This document shows positions 25,518-35,428 of a stretch of DNA of 61,272 nucleotides, piece after piece (positions within the stretch are counted from its first letter, which is position 1; every line of letters begins with the position of its first letter). The position numbers and the translations under genes were made by a program. Where the stretch lies: the NCBI GenBank assembly GCA_002477465.1, contig DLPV01000014.1, positions 1 to 61,272 of the forward strand, in the 5' to 3' direction. Origin of the DNA: Gammaproteobacteria bacterium UBA7449. Its GTDB lineage: Bacteria > Pseudomonadota > Gammaproteobacteria > Pseudomonadales > Pseudohongiellaceae. The notes under the pieces are model-generated. The model was not told where the DNA came from. It was given only the letters and a program-made list of their open reading frames with translations, and made no database searches.

Positions 25518-25826
25518 ATGGCGGCTGAGCAAGACAGGGCTGAGCAAAACAGCGTAGAGCAAGGAGTGAGTGCCGCGCGGAGTCGGCGTCGCCTGATGGT
25601 GGCGCATACTTACCTGATGTTGAAACGGAGCGAGCGCTACCTGCCCCCGATTGTGCGTGGTTTGCTAGGGTTCATGTTGATGCTGCTGGGCGCGCTCGGG
25701 TTTCTGCCGATTTTGGGTTTCTGGATGATTCCCCTGGGTCTGGCCCTGTTGGCTACTGATATTCCGCCGTTTCGACGCTGGTTGAAGACGCAGATCAATG
25801 CGCGTCGCAGGCACAATAAACCCTAG
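25518..25826 (+). CDS. Small membrane protein, unknown function
   Basis: 102 residues preceded by GAGAGAGG. A basic amphipathic N-terminal part is followed by one or two hydrophobic segments (GLLGFMLMLLGALGFLPILG). The following IPLGLALLATDIPPF and a basic RRWLKTQINARRRH end recall small PGPGW-type membrane proteins. Function not known. Confidence 0.6.
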   Translation: MAAEQDRAEQNSVEQGVSAARSRRRLMVAHTYLMLKRSERYLPPIVRGLLGFMLMLLGALGFLPILGFWMIPLGLALLATDIPPFRRWLKTQINARRRHNKP

Positions 25827-25853
25827 TTTGCTGCTTTTCCTGCGTCCGTCCGT

Positions 25854-26471
25854 TCAGCTTCTGACTTGCTCGTATGGTTGATCGGCATACTGCACGATGT
25901 GCAGATCGCCGGCGTCGTTTACGCTGATAATATTATGGGCACAGTTGTGCATAAGTGGCGGTGTCCAAAGCTGGTCCATGCTCAGGTCTTCGATGTGTGC
26001 CAAGACGGTCTTGATGAGCGCGCCATGACTTACCAGCGCCACGCGCTCGCCGTGGTGGTCGTGCTGAATCGCTTTAATCGCTTTCATGGCGCGATTCTGC
26101 AATTGGAAAAATGACTCGGCACCGGGGACGTCGAACTTATGGGGTTCATTCCAGAAATGGTAGTAAGAGTCAGGAGTTTCTGACTCAATTTCTGCATAGA
26201 GTTTGCCCTCCCATTTTCCCATATGAATTTCGCGTAATGAATCCAGGTAGGTGATCGTTTTCTGCCAGGCAGGAAAGGCATGATCGGCAGTCTGCCGCGT
26301 GCGCAGGCTGCTGCTGCAATAGATCGCGTTAAACTCGATATTCTGTATGCGTTCCCCGAGGCCCTTGGCCTGCTCGATGCCGAGATCCGTAAGTCTGGAT
26401 TCGCTCTGCCCCTGGACCCGCCGCTCCTCGTTCCAGTTGGTCTGACCGTGCCTGATGAGATGCAGCTCCAT
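25854..26471 (-). CDS. Histidine phosphatase-family protein
   Basis: Phosphoglycerate-mutase-like phosphatase, cytoplasmic. Start chosen at ATG 26471 (MELHLIRHGQTNWNEE), 2 nt after glpK. The 205 residues carry the RHG motif at residues 7-9 and the second His in ALVSHGALIK. It lies immediately downstream of glpK on the same strand, so both are likely cotranscribed. The family includes phosphatases for phosphosugars and cobalamin precursors; the substrate here is not known. Confidence 0.85.
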   Translation of the reverse strand: MELHLIRHGQTNWNEERRVQGQSESRLTDLGIEQAKGLGERIQNIEFNAIYCSSSLRTRQTADHAFPAWQKTITYLDSLREIHMGKWEGKLYAEIESETPDSYYHFWNEPHKFDVPGAESFFQLQNRAMKAIKAIQHDHHGERVALVSHGALIKTVLAHIEDLSMDQLWTPPLMHNCAHNIISVNDAGDLHIVQYADQPYEQVRS

Positions 26472-26473
26472 GA

Positions 26474-27961
26474 CTAGCCCTGGCTCCGGGTGCGCGCTAC
26501 TGCCTCTTGCCACCCCTGATACTGTTGTTCTCTCCAACTCTCATCTTTTGCTGGTTTGAAGGCTTGCTGCAGTTGCCACTTTTCAGAAATTTCCTCCAGT
26601 GAACTGAACAAACCCTGCTGCAGCCCTGCCATATAGGCCGCACCTAAGGCAGTGGTTTCAATAATTTCTGGCCGATGAACCTCAGCATCCAATACGTCAG
26701 CGAGTTTCTGAAGCACGTAGTTGTTTTTTACCATGCCGCCATCCACTCTCAGGGTGGAAAGTACCGCGCCATCAGCAGCGATGGCCTCCACCAGATCCCG
26801 AGTCTGATAACACACCGACATCAGTCCGGCTGTGACGATTTCCTTAATCCCAGTGTCTCGCGTCATGCCCAACAAGGCGCCGCGCGCGTCTGGATCCCAG
26901 TAGGGCGCGCCCAGTCCGGTGAACGCGGGCACGAGATAGACTGACAGATTGTCGGGTGTCGCCTCAGCCAGCGCCTCGGATTCGGCCGCGTCATCAATAA
27001 GCTTCAGGCCATCCCTGATCCACTGCATTGTCGCTCCTGCCATAAAGATACTGCCTTCGATCGCATACACAGTCTGACCATTGAGTCGGTAGGCGATGGT
27101 GCTTAACAGCTGGTTGCTGGATTTCAGCATGTCTTCGCCAGTATTCAACAACAGGAAACAACCAGTGCCGTAAGTGCTCTTTGCCATTCCGGCTCCGAAA
27201 CAGCCCTGCCCAAATGCGGCGCTCTGTTGATCACCAATCATTCCTGTAATTGGCACAGCGGAGCCAAAAAAGGATGCCTGGCTCAGTCCAAAATCTGCGG
27301 CGCAGTCTTTTACTTCAGGCAATATCGCAGCGGGCACGTCAAAAAGCGCCATCAGTTCCTCATCCCAGCATTGTTCCTGGATATTAAACAGCATGGTGCG
27401 TGATGCGTTGGTGGCATCGGTACAGTGGCTCTGCCCGCCGGTAAGGTGCCAAAGTAACCAGCTATCGATGGTGCCAAAAGCCAATTCGCCATTCACGGCC
27501 CTTTCCCTGGCGCCCGGCACTGCATTGAGAATCCAGCGAATCTTGGTGGCAGAAAAATAAGAGTCCAATAGCAGGCCGGTCTTATCCTGGATCTTCTCCA
27601 CTAGTCCAGCTTGCTGTTTTAGCTCAGTGCAATAGCCACTGGTACGCCGGTCCTGCCAGACAATGGCGTGATGGATGGGCTTGCCGGTAGCCTTGTCCCA
27701 GACAACTGTTGTCTCACGTTGATTGGTGATGCCGATGCAGGCGAGATCAGCCCCTGTAATCCCGGTAGCTTCCAGTGCGGCGCGGCAACTCGCGAGGGTG
27801 GTGTCCCAGATCTCCTCGGCATCATGTTCGACCCAGCCATTGTCAGGAAAGTGCTGGGTAAATTCCTGTTGTCCAACGCCCAGTTGATTGCCGCTGGCGT
27901 TAAAAACCAATGCGCGGCTGCTAGTGGTGCCTTGGTCGATTGCGAGAATATATGTGCTCAT
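26474..27961 (-). CDS. glpK: Glycerol kinase
   Basis: Phosphorylates glycerol to sn-glycerol-3-phosphate, the substrate of the divergent GlpD. The 495 residues begin MSTYILAIDQGTTSSRALVF (shown in part), the FGGY-kinase phosphate loop. GMIGDQQSAAFGQGCF and the C-terminal TTALGAAYMAGLQ are conserved. Length equals the family norm. No glpF or glpR is in the window. Confidence 0.96.
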   Translation of the reverse strand: MSTYILAIDQGTTSSRALVFNASGNQLGVGQQEFTQHFPDNGWVEHDAEEIWDTTLASCRAALEATGITGADLACIGITNQRETTVVWDKATGKPIHHAIVWQDRRTSGYCTELKQQAGLVEKIQDKTGLLLDSYFSATKIRWILNAVPGARERAVNGELAFGTIDSWLLWHLTGGQSHCTDATNASRTMLFNIQEQCWDEELMALFDVPAAILPEVKDCAADFGLSQASFFGSAVPITGMIGDQQSAAFGQGCFGAGMAKSTYGTGCFLLLNTGEDMLKSSNQLLSTIAYRLNGQTVYAIEGSIFMAGATMQWIRDGLKLIDDAAESEALAEATPDNLSVYLVPAFTGLGAPYWDPDARGALLGMTRDTGIKEIVTAGLMSVCYQTRDLVEAIAADGAVLSTLRVDGGMVKNNYVLQKLADVLDAEVHRPEIIETTALGAAYMAGLQQGLFSSLEEISEKWQLQQAFKPAKDESWREQQYQGWQEAVARTRSQG

Positions 27962-28160
27962 GCTGGGTCTCTCTAAGTCTTATTGTGTGGTCTTAATCCG
28001 GTCAGAAATTTACTCTGCGGATTGGTTTTCATTATCTGTGCACTATGGGCGTTTTTTGTGATCGTTTTCGCTTGAAGTACCTAAACTTTTTAGTAAGCGG
28101 GTCGGAGAGCCATGGTACACTAACTCGACCAATGATTGGCGTGCTCCGCGCCGATTTGTA
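27962..28160. promoter_or_regulatory. Divergent control region between glpK and glpD
   Basis: About 200 nt without a gene, AT-rich, serving both transcripts. GATCGTTTTCGCTTGA near 28058-28073 loosely recalls half-sites of the GlpR operator type, but no full palindrome was found. The regulator is not in the window. Confidence 0.35.
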
Positions 28161-29681
28161 ATGCTCCACTTAGTCAGAATTAGCCCTGTGAATCAAACAC
28201 AAACAGACTATGACCTTCTGGTGATTGGCGGCGGGATCAATGGTGCCGGGATTGCTGCCGATGCGGCCGGTCGTGGCCTCAAGGTTGCCCTGGTTGAGAA
28301 AGGTGACCTGGCTAGCGCTACGTCATCCTGGAGTTCAAAGCTGATTCACGGTGGGCTACGCTATTTAGAGCAGTATCAGTTTGCCCTGGTAAGAAAGTCC
28401 CTGCAGGAGCGGGAGATTCTCACCGCTGCAGCGCGGCACATTATCAAACCTCTGGCCTTTCAAATTCCCATGTTGGGCAACTCGCGCAACGGTTTGTTGC
28501 TGCGCGTGGGATTATTTGTGTACGACTATCTGGTCCAACGCGGACACTACAAGCGTTCGCGTTCATTGAGTTATGGTGTCTCAAGTCCACTTAACTCAAG
28601 TATTCGCAGTGGGTTTGAATACTGGGATGCACAGGTGGACGATTCGCGCCTGGTGCTGATCAATGCCTTGCAAGCACAGGAGCACGGCGCAGATATTCTA
28701 ACCCGGACCGAAGTTGTCGACGTGTATTCGGATGGCTACGGCTGGCACGTCATGGTGCGTGACCATATCGAAAATACCGACCAAAAGCTGCGCTGCAAGG
28801 TGCTGGTTAACGCGGCTGGCCCGTGGGTAAGTCAACTACACGCCAAGCTCATGGGAGACGAGGCATCTTACAAGTTGCGCCTGGTCAAAGGTAGCCATAT
28901 TGTGCTGCCGAAATTGCATGATCAGGACAACGCATTTCTGTTGCAGCACCACGATGGTCGGGTGATATTTGTGATTCCATACCTGGGCAAATATTCGTTG
29001 GTTGGTACCACGGAGGAGGAATATGAGGGAGACCTGGATAAACCGACAATTTCCGATGCAGAACGGGATTATCTGATTGCAATCGTCAATCTCTACTTCA
29101 AAAACAGCGTTTCACGTTCCGATGTGGTAGGCAGTTATTCCGGAATTCGGCCACTGATAGAGTCAGAGGGCACAGCAGCGACGAAGGTGTCGCGAGACTA
29201 CAAGTTGCACCTCGACAAGAAGCCCTCACCACAGCTGTCCGTTTATGGTGGCAAGGTGACAACGTACCGGGTATTGGCGGAGCAAGTCATGAACCAGCTA
29301 GGGCCATTCTTTCCACGCACCAGAGGCAGCTGGACTAAACGGGCCACGCTTCCTGGAGGGGATTTCGAGTTGTCAGAGAACCTGTTTCAGGATCTTGCCA
29401 GTCAGTATTCCTGGCTGCGGCCTGACATTATCAGGCGCTGGCAGCGTAGTTACGGCACCCTTGCCTTCAAGATTCTCAAAAATACTCGCAGTATGGGAGA
29501 TATGGGTGTTTGTTTCGGCGCCAACCTTTATCGGAGGGAGGTGGACTACCTGTGTGAACACGAGTGGGCTCATACGGCTGAAGATATTCTCTGGCGCCGC
29601 ACCAAGTTGGGCTATCAATTCTCAGATAGAGAAGTCGAATCCCTTTCTAATTACCTCAGTCAGTCCCGTGATGCCGCATAA
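28161..29681 (+). CDS. glpD: Aerobic glycerol-3-phosphate dehydrogenase
   Basis: Membrane-associated FAD enzyme that oxidises glycerol-3-phosphate to DHAP and passes electrons to quinone. The FAD motif VIGGGINGAGIAADAAGRG lies around residues 21-39. SSKLIHGGLRYLEQYQ follows near residue 58, typical of GlpD. The 506-residue length is normal. The start may be ATG 28161 or GTG 28188; neither has a good ribosome site. Divergent from glpK. Confidence 0.95.
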   Translation: MLHLVRISPVNQTQTDYDLLVIGGGINGAGIAADAAGRGLKVALVEKGDLASATSSWSSKLIHGGLRYLEQYQFALVRKSLQEREILTAAARHIIKPLAFQIPMLGNSRNGLLLRVGLFVYDYLVQRGHYKRSRSLSYGVSSPLNSSIRSGFEYWDAQVDDSRLVLINALQAQEHGADILTRTEVVDVYSDGYGWHVMVRDHIENTDQKLRCKVLVNAAGPWVSQLHAKLMGDEASYKLRLVKGSHIVLPKLHDQDNAFLLQHHDGRVIFVIPYLGKYSLVGTTEEEYEGDLDKPTISDAERDYLIAIVNLYFKNSVSRSDVVGSYSGIRPLIESEGTAATKVSRDYKLHLDKKPSPQLSVYGGKVTTYRVLAEQVMNQLGPFFPRTRGSWTKRATLPGGDFELSENLFQDLASQYSWLRPDIIRRWQRSYGTLAFKILKNTRSMGDMGVCFGANLYRREVDYLCEHEWAHTAEDILWRRTKLGYQFSDREVESLSNYLSQSRDAA

Positions 29682-29915
29682 TCAAGGTAGCGCAATGAAC
29701 GCAATTTGAAAGAGGGCAGTCATGCGATGCCGCTCCATCAGGACAGTGCCTAGCAAGGTTCCTGAATCGGCGCAGTTCGCGCCACGCTGCCTGAAAAAGC
29801 CGCCGTTACCATTAGTCTCGATCGAAGCAGCTCAGCCTGCAGCTATTGCCCTTCTTTCCTCATCAGGGATGCGATAGTCTCTAGCTCTCTGTGTGGATCG
29901 ATTCAGGAGAAAACC
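29682..29915 (+). other. Spacer without a gene
   Basis: 234 nt, no convincing frame, RNA or terminator. A CAGGAGAAAACC site at its end serves the propeller-PHP gene. Confidence 0.5.
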
Positions 29916-32465
29916 ATGGCCGGATCACGAGGGCTGCCTACAATGGTAGCGCGTCTTACACTGCTTCTCATCACATTGCTTTGTCTTCCGCTAGCACTTC
30001 AGGCTCAGGGACTTTTCTATCCGGAGGCGAGAAGTGGTGGCAACTATATGCATAATTTTTATTTTCCACCGGCGCCGAGTTCAACCCCCTGGGCACCGGA
30101 CTGGTCACCAGATGGTGAGTGGATTGCTGTTGCCATGCATGGTTCTATCTGGAAAGTGGACCCGCAGACCGGTGTAGCCTACGAGCTGACTTACTCCGAG
30201 GCCTATCACTCTTCTCCAGATTGGTCACCGGATGGACGCTACATTATATTCACCGCCGATTACGAGCATCAGCGCATACAGCTTGAATTACTGGATACAG
30301 AATCTGGTGAGATCACTCGTCTAACCGATGACACTGCCGTTTATACCGATCCGGTTTTTTCTCCGGATGGATCCCGCATAGCCTATGTCTCTACTAACCC
30401 CAATGGCTACTTCAATCTCTACATCAGGGACTTTGCCGATGGCGACTGGGCTGGTGATCCGGTGGCAGTGTCAGCAGACAATGACTACGGGCGCAACCGA
30501 CTCTATTTTGGCAACTGGGACATGCATATCACGCCGAGCTGGTTTCCTAATGGTGAAGAGCTGTTGGTGGTGTCTAATCGTAATGTTCCGCTGGGCTCCG
30601 GCAATGTTCTGCGCGTACCTGCCATTGAGAACGGTATTACCCAGGCTACTACCGTTCTTGCTGAGCAAACTCTGTATCGACACCGGCCAGATGTCTCCAT
30701 TGACGGCAAACGCTTTATCTATACCTCAACCCGAGGTTCCGCCGATCAGTACAATAATCTCTACGTGCAGCCCACGACTGGTGGTGAGCCCTACAAGATG
30801 ACCTTTTACACCCATGATGCATTTCATCCGCGTTGGTCTCCGGATGGTGAGTGGATAGCCTTCATATCAAACGAGCCGGGTGTCTCACAACTCAAGTTGC
30901 TGGAAACCTATGGGGGAAAACTGGAGTCGGTAGATATCACTGAGCATCATTATAAACGCCCTATGGGAGTGCTCAAGGTCAGGGTAACGGAATCCGGTCA
31001 TCCCGAGCCTATTCATCATCGGGTGCACCTCACGGCCAGTGACGGGAAACTATATACACCGCTCTCCGCCTATGCGCGTGCTAGCGGCAGGGGTGATCTG
31101 ATTTTTCATAATCCGGGTGAATTTTCACTACAGCTGCCGGTGGGTGAAGCTGAATTGACCTTTGTGAAAGGCTTTGAATTTTTTCCGCAAACTATCAGTG
31201 CTGATATCGAAGAAGGCGAGGTCACAGAGCTACAGGTTAGCCTCAAGCGACTGACTGATATGGGCGCCAAGGGTTGGTATAACGCGTCAACCCATGTGCA
31301 TGCAAACTATGCTGGTAATCTGCACAACACACTTGAAAACCTGATGATGATGTCACGCGCAGAGGATCAGGATCTGGTACTTGAGCAGGTGGCCAACAAA
31401 GACAATCGGATTCTCGATTATCACTATTTCGAGGCGGGTGGTAACGCCCATTCCGTATCGGAGCCAGACCAGATTGTGGTGGTGGGTCAGGAATACCGGC
31501 CGCCTTTTTATGGCCATATTTTTATGTTCGGCTTATCCGAGCACCTCATTTCACCGTTTGTCACTGGCTATGAAGGCACGGCCATTGAAAGTCTTTATCC
31601 CAGCAACACGGACATGATGATGAAGGCAAAGGCGCAGGGTGCAGTAACCGGCTATGTGCATCCCTACAATGACGACAATGATCCACTGCTGGGTAATCTC
31701 GGTGGTGGCAAGGGCTTCATGGTTGATGCCGCGCTGGGCGCCACTGACGCTCTGGAGTGGTCTGATGCCAATCGCGCTGGTTTTTTCCCACTTTACGCGG
31801 CCTGGAATAATGGCCTGCGCGTGACGGCGACGGGTGGCGAAGACTCTATCAGTTCATTACACCGTAGTAAGCTGCTGGGTTCGGTGCGCACTTATGTCTA
31901 CACCGGCAGCCAGGGGCTGGGCATGCATGCCTGGTTCGATGCGATGAAGCGGGGTCGCGCGTTCGTTAGCTCTGGTCCACTGCTGGAGTTCAGTGCGGGA
32001 GAAGCGCTTCCTGGTGACACAGTTTCACTGCCGGCGGGCGGTGGAGACGTGAGTCTCAAGGGTTGGCTGCGATCAGTTACCGAGTTAGAGAACCTGATGC
32101 TGATCTGCAATGGACAGGAAGTTGAGCGTTTCAGTCTTGGCCGCAATGGCATGAGCTATGACCTTGACTACAGACTTGAGGTTGAACGAAGCGGCTGGTG
32201 TCACCTGCGCACTGAAGGTGCGCCGGAACATCGCTTCCCGTTGGATGTGGCTTATACCCAGGCGTTCACCAATCCTATCTGGTTCCAGGTAGGGGATGAG
32301 CCTATTCGCAATCCGGAATCTGCCAGCTATGGTCTGCGCTGGATCGATCGCTTGCAGGAACTGGCGGAGGCTTGGCCTGACTGGCGCTCAGAGGCGGAGA
32401 AGGATCATGTCTACGGTCAGTTCGATGCGGCCCGCGAGGTCTATCGCGCTAATCTTGGGCAGTAA
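29916..32465 (+). CDS. Secreted TolB-like propeller fused to a PHP-type metallohydrolase
   Basis: An 849-residue exported protein with signal peptide (about 31 residues). PD40/TolB-like propeller blades are seen as WSPDG or SPDG at about 63-67, 103-107, 149-152 and 308-311. A PHP/CehA-McbA-like domain begins with NASTHVHANYAG (His460 and His462), a metal-site pattern, followed by GYVHPYNDD. The family suggests hydrolysis of a phosphoester or carbamate-type bond, but the substrate is not known. A strong ribosome site (CAGGAG) precedes the ATG. Its stop is 2 nt from the convergent nhaC. Confidence 0.7.
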   Translation: MAGSRGLPTMVARLTLLLITLLCLPLALQAQGLFYPEARSGGNYMHNFYFPPAPSSTPWAPDWSPDGEWIAVAMHGSIWKVDPQTGVAYELTYSEAYHSSPDWSPDGRYIIFTADYEHQRIQLELLDTESGEITRLTDDTAVYTDPVFSPDGSRIAYVSTNPNGYFNLYIRDFADGDWAGDPVAVSADNDYGRNRLYFGNWDMHITPSWFPNGEELLVVSNRNVPLGSGNVLRVPAIENGITQATTVLAEQTLYRHRPDVSIDGKRFIYTSTRGSADQYNNLYVQPTTGGEPYKMTFYTHDAFHPRWSPDGEWIAFISNEPGVSQLKLLETYGGKLESVDITEHHYKRPMGVLKVRVTESGHPEPIHHRVHLTASDGKLYTPLSAYARASGRGDLIFHNPGEFSLQLPVGEAELTFVKGFEFFPQTISADIEEGEVTELQVSLKRLTDMGAKGWYNASTHVHANYAGNLHNTLENLMMMSRAEDQDLVLEQVANKDNRILDYHYFEAGGNAHSVSEPDQIVVVGQEYRPPFYGHIFMFGLSEHLISPFVTGYEGTAIESLYPSNTDMMMKAKAQGAVTGYVHPYNDDNDPLLGNLGGGKGFMVDAALGATDALEWSDANRAGFFPLYAAWNNGLRVTATGGEDSISSLHRSKLLGSVRTYVYTGSQGLGMHAWFDAMKRGRAFVSSGPLLEFSAGEALPGDTVSLPAGGGDVSLKGWLRSVTELENLMLICNGQEVERFSLGRNGMSYDLDYRLEVERSGWCHLRTEGAPEHRFPLDVAYTQAFTNPIWFQVGDEPIRNPESASYGLRWIDRLQELAEAWPDWRSEAEKDHVYGQFDAAREVYRANLGQ

Positions 32466-32466
32466 C

Positions 32467-33873
32467 TCAAGCAGTCGTTTTGCGAAGTAGCCCAAGCCCG
32501 GCAGTGGCCATGCCGATAGCCACGAGGGCATTGAGATAATTAAAAAACGCATAAGGAGCATACTCAAGCGCACTGATTCCAAGTGTCGCACTGTAGAAGG
32601 CGCCGGCTGTGGTCCAGGGAATCAAGCCCGTGGTCAGGGTTGAGCCTTCCTCTACAGTGCGCGACAGCACAGCAGGATCAAGCTGCTGACTCTCATACTT
32701 TTCCTTGAATAGCTGGCAGTTAAGGATGATAGAAATGTAGGCCTCGCCCATGGCCATATTGCCTATCAGTCCCGAACTAATTGTGGTTGCTACCAGGGCC
32801 CAGACTTTGTTTACCCGGGCAATGATGCCGCTCAGCAATACGCGCAGGAAACCAACCCCATGCATAACGCCCCCTAAGGCCAGCGCCATGATGGCAAGAA
32901 TGAGCGTCCATGCCATGCTGAAAATCCCGCCCCGACCGAGCAGGTTGTCCAGATTTTCAATGCCGGTCGTAGCAGCTGTATTAGACCAGAGCGCATTGAG
33001 CACTTCGGCGACGTTGCTCTGCTGGTAGAAGATTGCGATTAACACAGCCAGCACTACGCTTGCCGACATGGTCACCTCTGCAGCCACTCGCTTTATGCTC
33101 AGCGTGGCCAGCAGGACGATCGGAAGTAAGGTAACAGCAGGAGACAATCGATACTCTGCACGCAGGGCTTCCTGAATAGCCGAGATGGCGCTACTGGAAA
33201 GATTGGCATTGCCGTATTGAAAACCAATCGCAGTAAAGATCAGCAAGGCGATCAAAAATGACGGAGCAGTGGTGAAGAGCATACTGTAGATGTGGCGATA
33301 GAGGCTGGTCTCGGCACTCATGGCGGCGAGGTTGGTGGTGTCTGAAATTGGCGACATCTTGTCGCCGAAGGTTGCACCACAGACGACCATGCCTGCCACC
33401 AGCGGCAGCGGAATCGCCATGGCCTCACCGATTCCCATAAACACCACACCCAAGGTGCCTACCGTGCCCCAGGAAGTGCCAGTTGCCACCGACATCAGTG
33501 CGCACAGCACCATGCCTACTGACAGAAACAGACTTGGGGTAAGCCAGCTAAGACCGAAGTACATGAGAGCGGCAATAGTGCCACTTTGCATAAAGCTGGC
33601 GATCACCATGCCAATCAGGATGAATATGTATATTGCAGGCAGGGCGCGGCTAATTGCCTGACCCATGAGCGTACGGATGGTCTCGTAGTGCAGTCCCAGC
33701 CAGCGGCCGTTGGCGCCTACCCACAGCAGGCAGAGAAACATCAGCACGTGCAAGTCTATGCCAAAGCGAAACAGGCCGACGGCAATAACCAGCACCACTA
33801 CACCGAAACACAGGGCGGATTGTGCGAGGGAAGGAGAGGGCAGAGTCTGGGAGTGAGGCTCGGTTTCCTGCAT
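32467..33873 (-). CDS. nhaC: NhaC-family Na+/H+ antiporter
   Basis: Inner-membrane exchanger of sodium for protons. About eleven hydrophobic segments and the motifs ATGTSWGTVGTLGVV and CGATFGDKMSPISDTTNLAA are typical of NhaC. Start ATG 33873 (MQETEPHSQ) or GTG 33909; the first gives 468 residues, near the family norm. Convergent and nearly touching the PHP gene. Consistent with a marine lifestyle. Confidence 0.85.
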   Translation of the reverse strand: MQETEPHSQTLPSPSLAQSALCFGVVVLVIAVGLFRFGIDLHVLMFLCLLWVGANGRWLGLHYETIRTLMGQAISRALPAIYIFILIGMVIASFMQSGTIAALMYFGLSWLTPSLFLSVGMVLCALMSVATGTSWGTVGTLGVVFMGIGEAMAIPLPLVAGMVVCGATFGDKMSPISDTTNLAAMSAETSLYRHIYSMLFTTAPSFLIALLIFTAIGFQYGNANLSSSAISAIQEALRAEYRLSPAVTLLPIVLLATLSIKRVAAEVTMSASVVLAVLIAIFYQQSNVAEVLNALWSNTAATTGIENLDNLLGRGGIFSMAWTLILAIMALALGGVMHGVGFLRVLLSGIIARVNKVWALVATTISSGLIGNMAMGEAYISIILNCQLFKEKYESQQLDPAVLSRTVEEGSTLTTGLIPWTTAGAFYSATLGISALEYAPYAFFNYLNALVAIGMATAGLGLLRKTTA

Positions 33874-34007
33874 TCGCGCAGCATATGCCAAGCCAGACAG
33901 AATTGCCACGAGCTGCTCAGCAGAGCTATCAACAGTTGCCTAAGAACACCCGATTCTGGCAGTCTCTTTACTCTGGCGATTCAGCGAATGAACTGGAGAG
34001 AGTCACG

Positions 34008-35417
34008 ATGAATATCCCCAATAGATCAAAGCGGGTAAGCCTATTGTCTTTGATTGCTGCCTTGCAGGCGACCGCCAGTTTCGCCGCTGTGCCCCCGGCA
34101 ATGATTGAGGGTCCGATTGCAGCTGAAGCGCCAGGGCATCCATCTCGCAACGGGATCTATAGCGCCTCTGCGCTGGATCTTGATGTCTACGACTACATCG
34201 AAGAGGAGTTTTTTATTTCAGGCAGCGGCAACACCTACTCGCAACCCGACATGGCGACGGGGGCAATAGAATCAGGCGGCCATCCCTACAAAACACGTTT
34301 GGTGGTAAGGCGGCCATCTGAGGATGACTTCAACGGCATTGTCATCGTGGAATGGATAAATGTGACCGGTGGCCCCGACAAAGATATTGACTGGTGGCAA
34401 TCTGGCGAACACTTCATGCGTAACGGTTATGCCTACGTGGTGGTGTCCGCGCAGCAGATGGGCATCGACACCATGATCGACTGGAGCCCCGAACGCTATG
34501 GTCAGCTCGATATGACCGCCTCCGGCAGAGTTGAGAATGACGCGCTTTCCTATGATGTGTTTTCTGCCGTAGGGCGCGCCATTAATCGATTGGGCGAGGA
34601 GTCACCGGCTGGAGCCACTGATTTCCTTGACGGCCTCCGCGCCGAGCAAATTATCGCCACCGGACATTCGCAATCTGCTTCCCGACTGGCTACCTATGCC
34701 AATCACATTCACCTCCTTGAGCCTGTTTACGATGGCTTCATGGTCCATGGTGGGGGTGGTCTCATCCGCGACGATCAGCCGGTGAAAATCTTCAAGCTCA
34801 TGGCGGAAACCGATATGCGTCGACGCGCGGCGTCGCCTCAGCCCGATTCCGATAATTTTCGGCAATGGGAGGTGGCTGGTAGTTCCCACGTCGATGTTCC
34901 CTTCGAAATCGAATATGCCAAGGCCCGGAACTTGATGGCTGGCCTGCCGGTTGATGATGTTGCGCCCCGGGATACAGAGTGCGCTTTACCGCCCTATAGC
35001 ACAGTGCCCTTTCGCGATGTGTTGAGTGCTGCCTATGATCATCTGGTCAATTGGATTAGGGATGACACGCCACCGCCTATCGCGGCGCGCCTTCAGGTAG
35101 CAAGAGCGCTGCCGGAGGTAGAGTTTGCCCGTGATACCTACGGTAATGTGCTGGGTGGTATTCAGCTTGCAGAGCACGCAGTTGCCACCGCAAAAAATAC
35201 CGGCATGAATAGCGGTACCACGAATCGCTTCTGCTTCTTATATGGTTCCCACGAGCCGTTCACTGCAGAACAACTGCGATCCTTGTATCCATCGCGGGAA
35301 TCTTACCTGGAGGCGGTGCGGCGAGTAGTGGAACAAAACCTGGCGGCTGGCTATATCTTGCCCTATGCGGCCGAGCGCACTTTAGAGAAAGCTAAGAGTC
35401 GAGAGATAGGTCTCTAA
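34008..35417 (+). CDS. Secreted alpha/beta hydrolase-fold protein
   Basis: Start ATG 34008, after GGAGAGAG. The 469 residues open with a signal peptide (up to about residue 27). The nucleophile elbow is GHSQSA with Ser221. VEWINVTGGPDKD and GGGGLIRDDQP fit the large alpha/beta hydrolase domain family. Substrate unknown, possibly an ester. Divergent from nhaC with 134 nt between them. Confidence 0.75.
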   Translation: MNIPNRSKRVSLLSLIAALQATASFAAVPPAMIEGPIAAEAPGHPSRNGIYSASALDLDVYDYIEEEFFISGSGNTYSQPDMATGAIESGGHPYKTRLVVRRPSEDDFNGIVIVEWINVTGGPDKDIDWWQSGEHFMRNGYAYVVVSAQQMGIDTMIDWSPERYGQLDMTASGRVENDALSYDVFSAVGRAINRLGEESPAGATDFLDGLRAEQIIATGHSQSASRLATYANHIHLLEPVYDGFMVHGGGGLIRDDQPVKIFKLMAETDMRRRAASPQPDSDNFRQWEVAGSSHVDVPFEIEYAKARNLMAGLPVDDVAPRDTECALPPYSTVPFRDVLSAAYDHLVNWIRDDTPPPIAARLQVARALPEVEFARDTYGNVLGGIQLAEHAVATAKNTGMNSGTTNRFCFLYGSHEPFTAEQLRSLYPSRESYLEAVRRVVEQNLAAGYILPYAAERTLEKAKSREIGL

Positions 35418-35428
35418 GAGCGTGAGGT

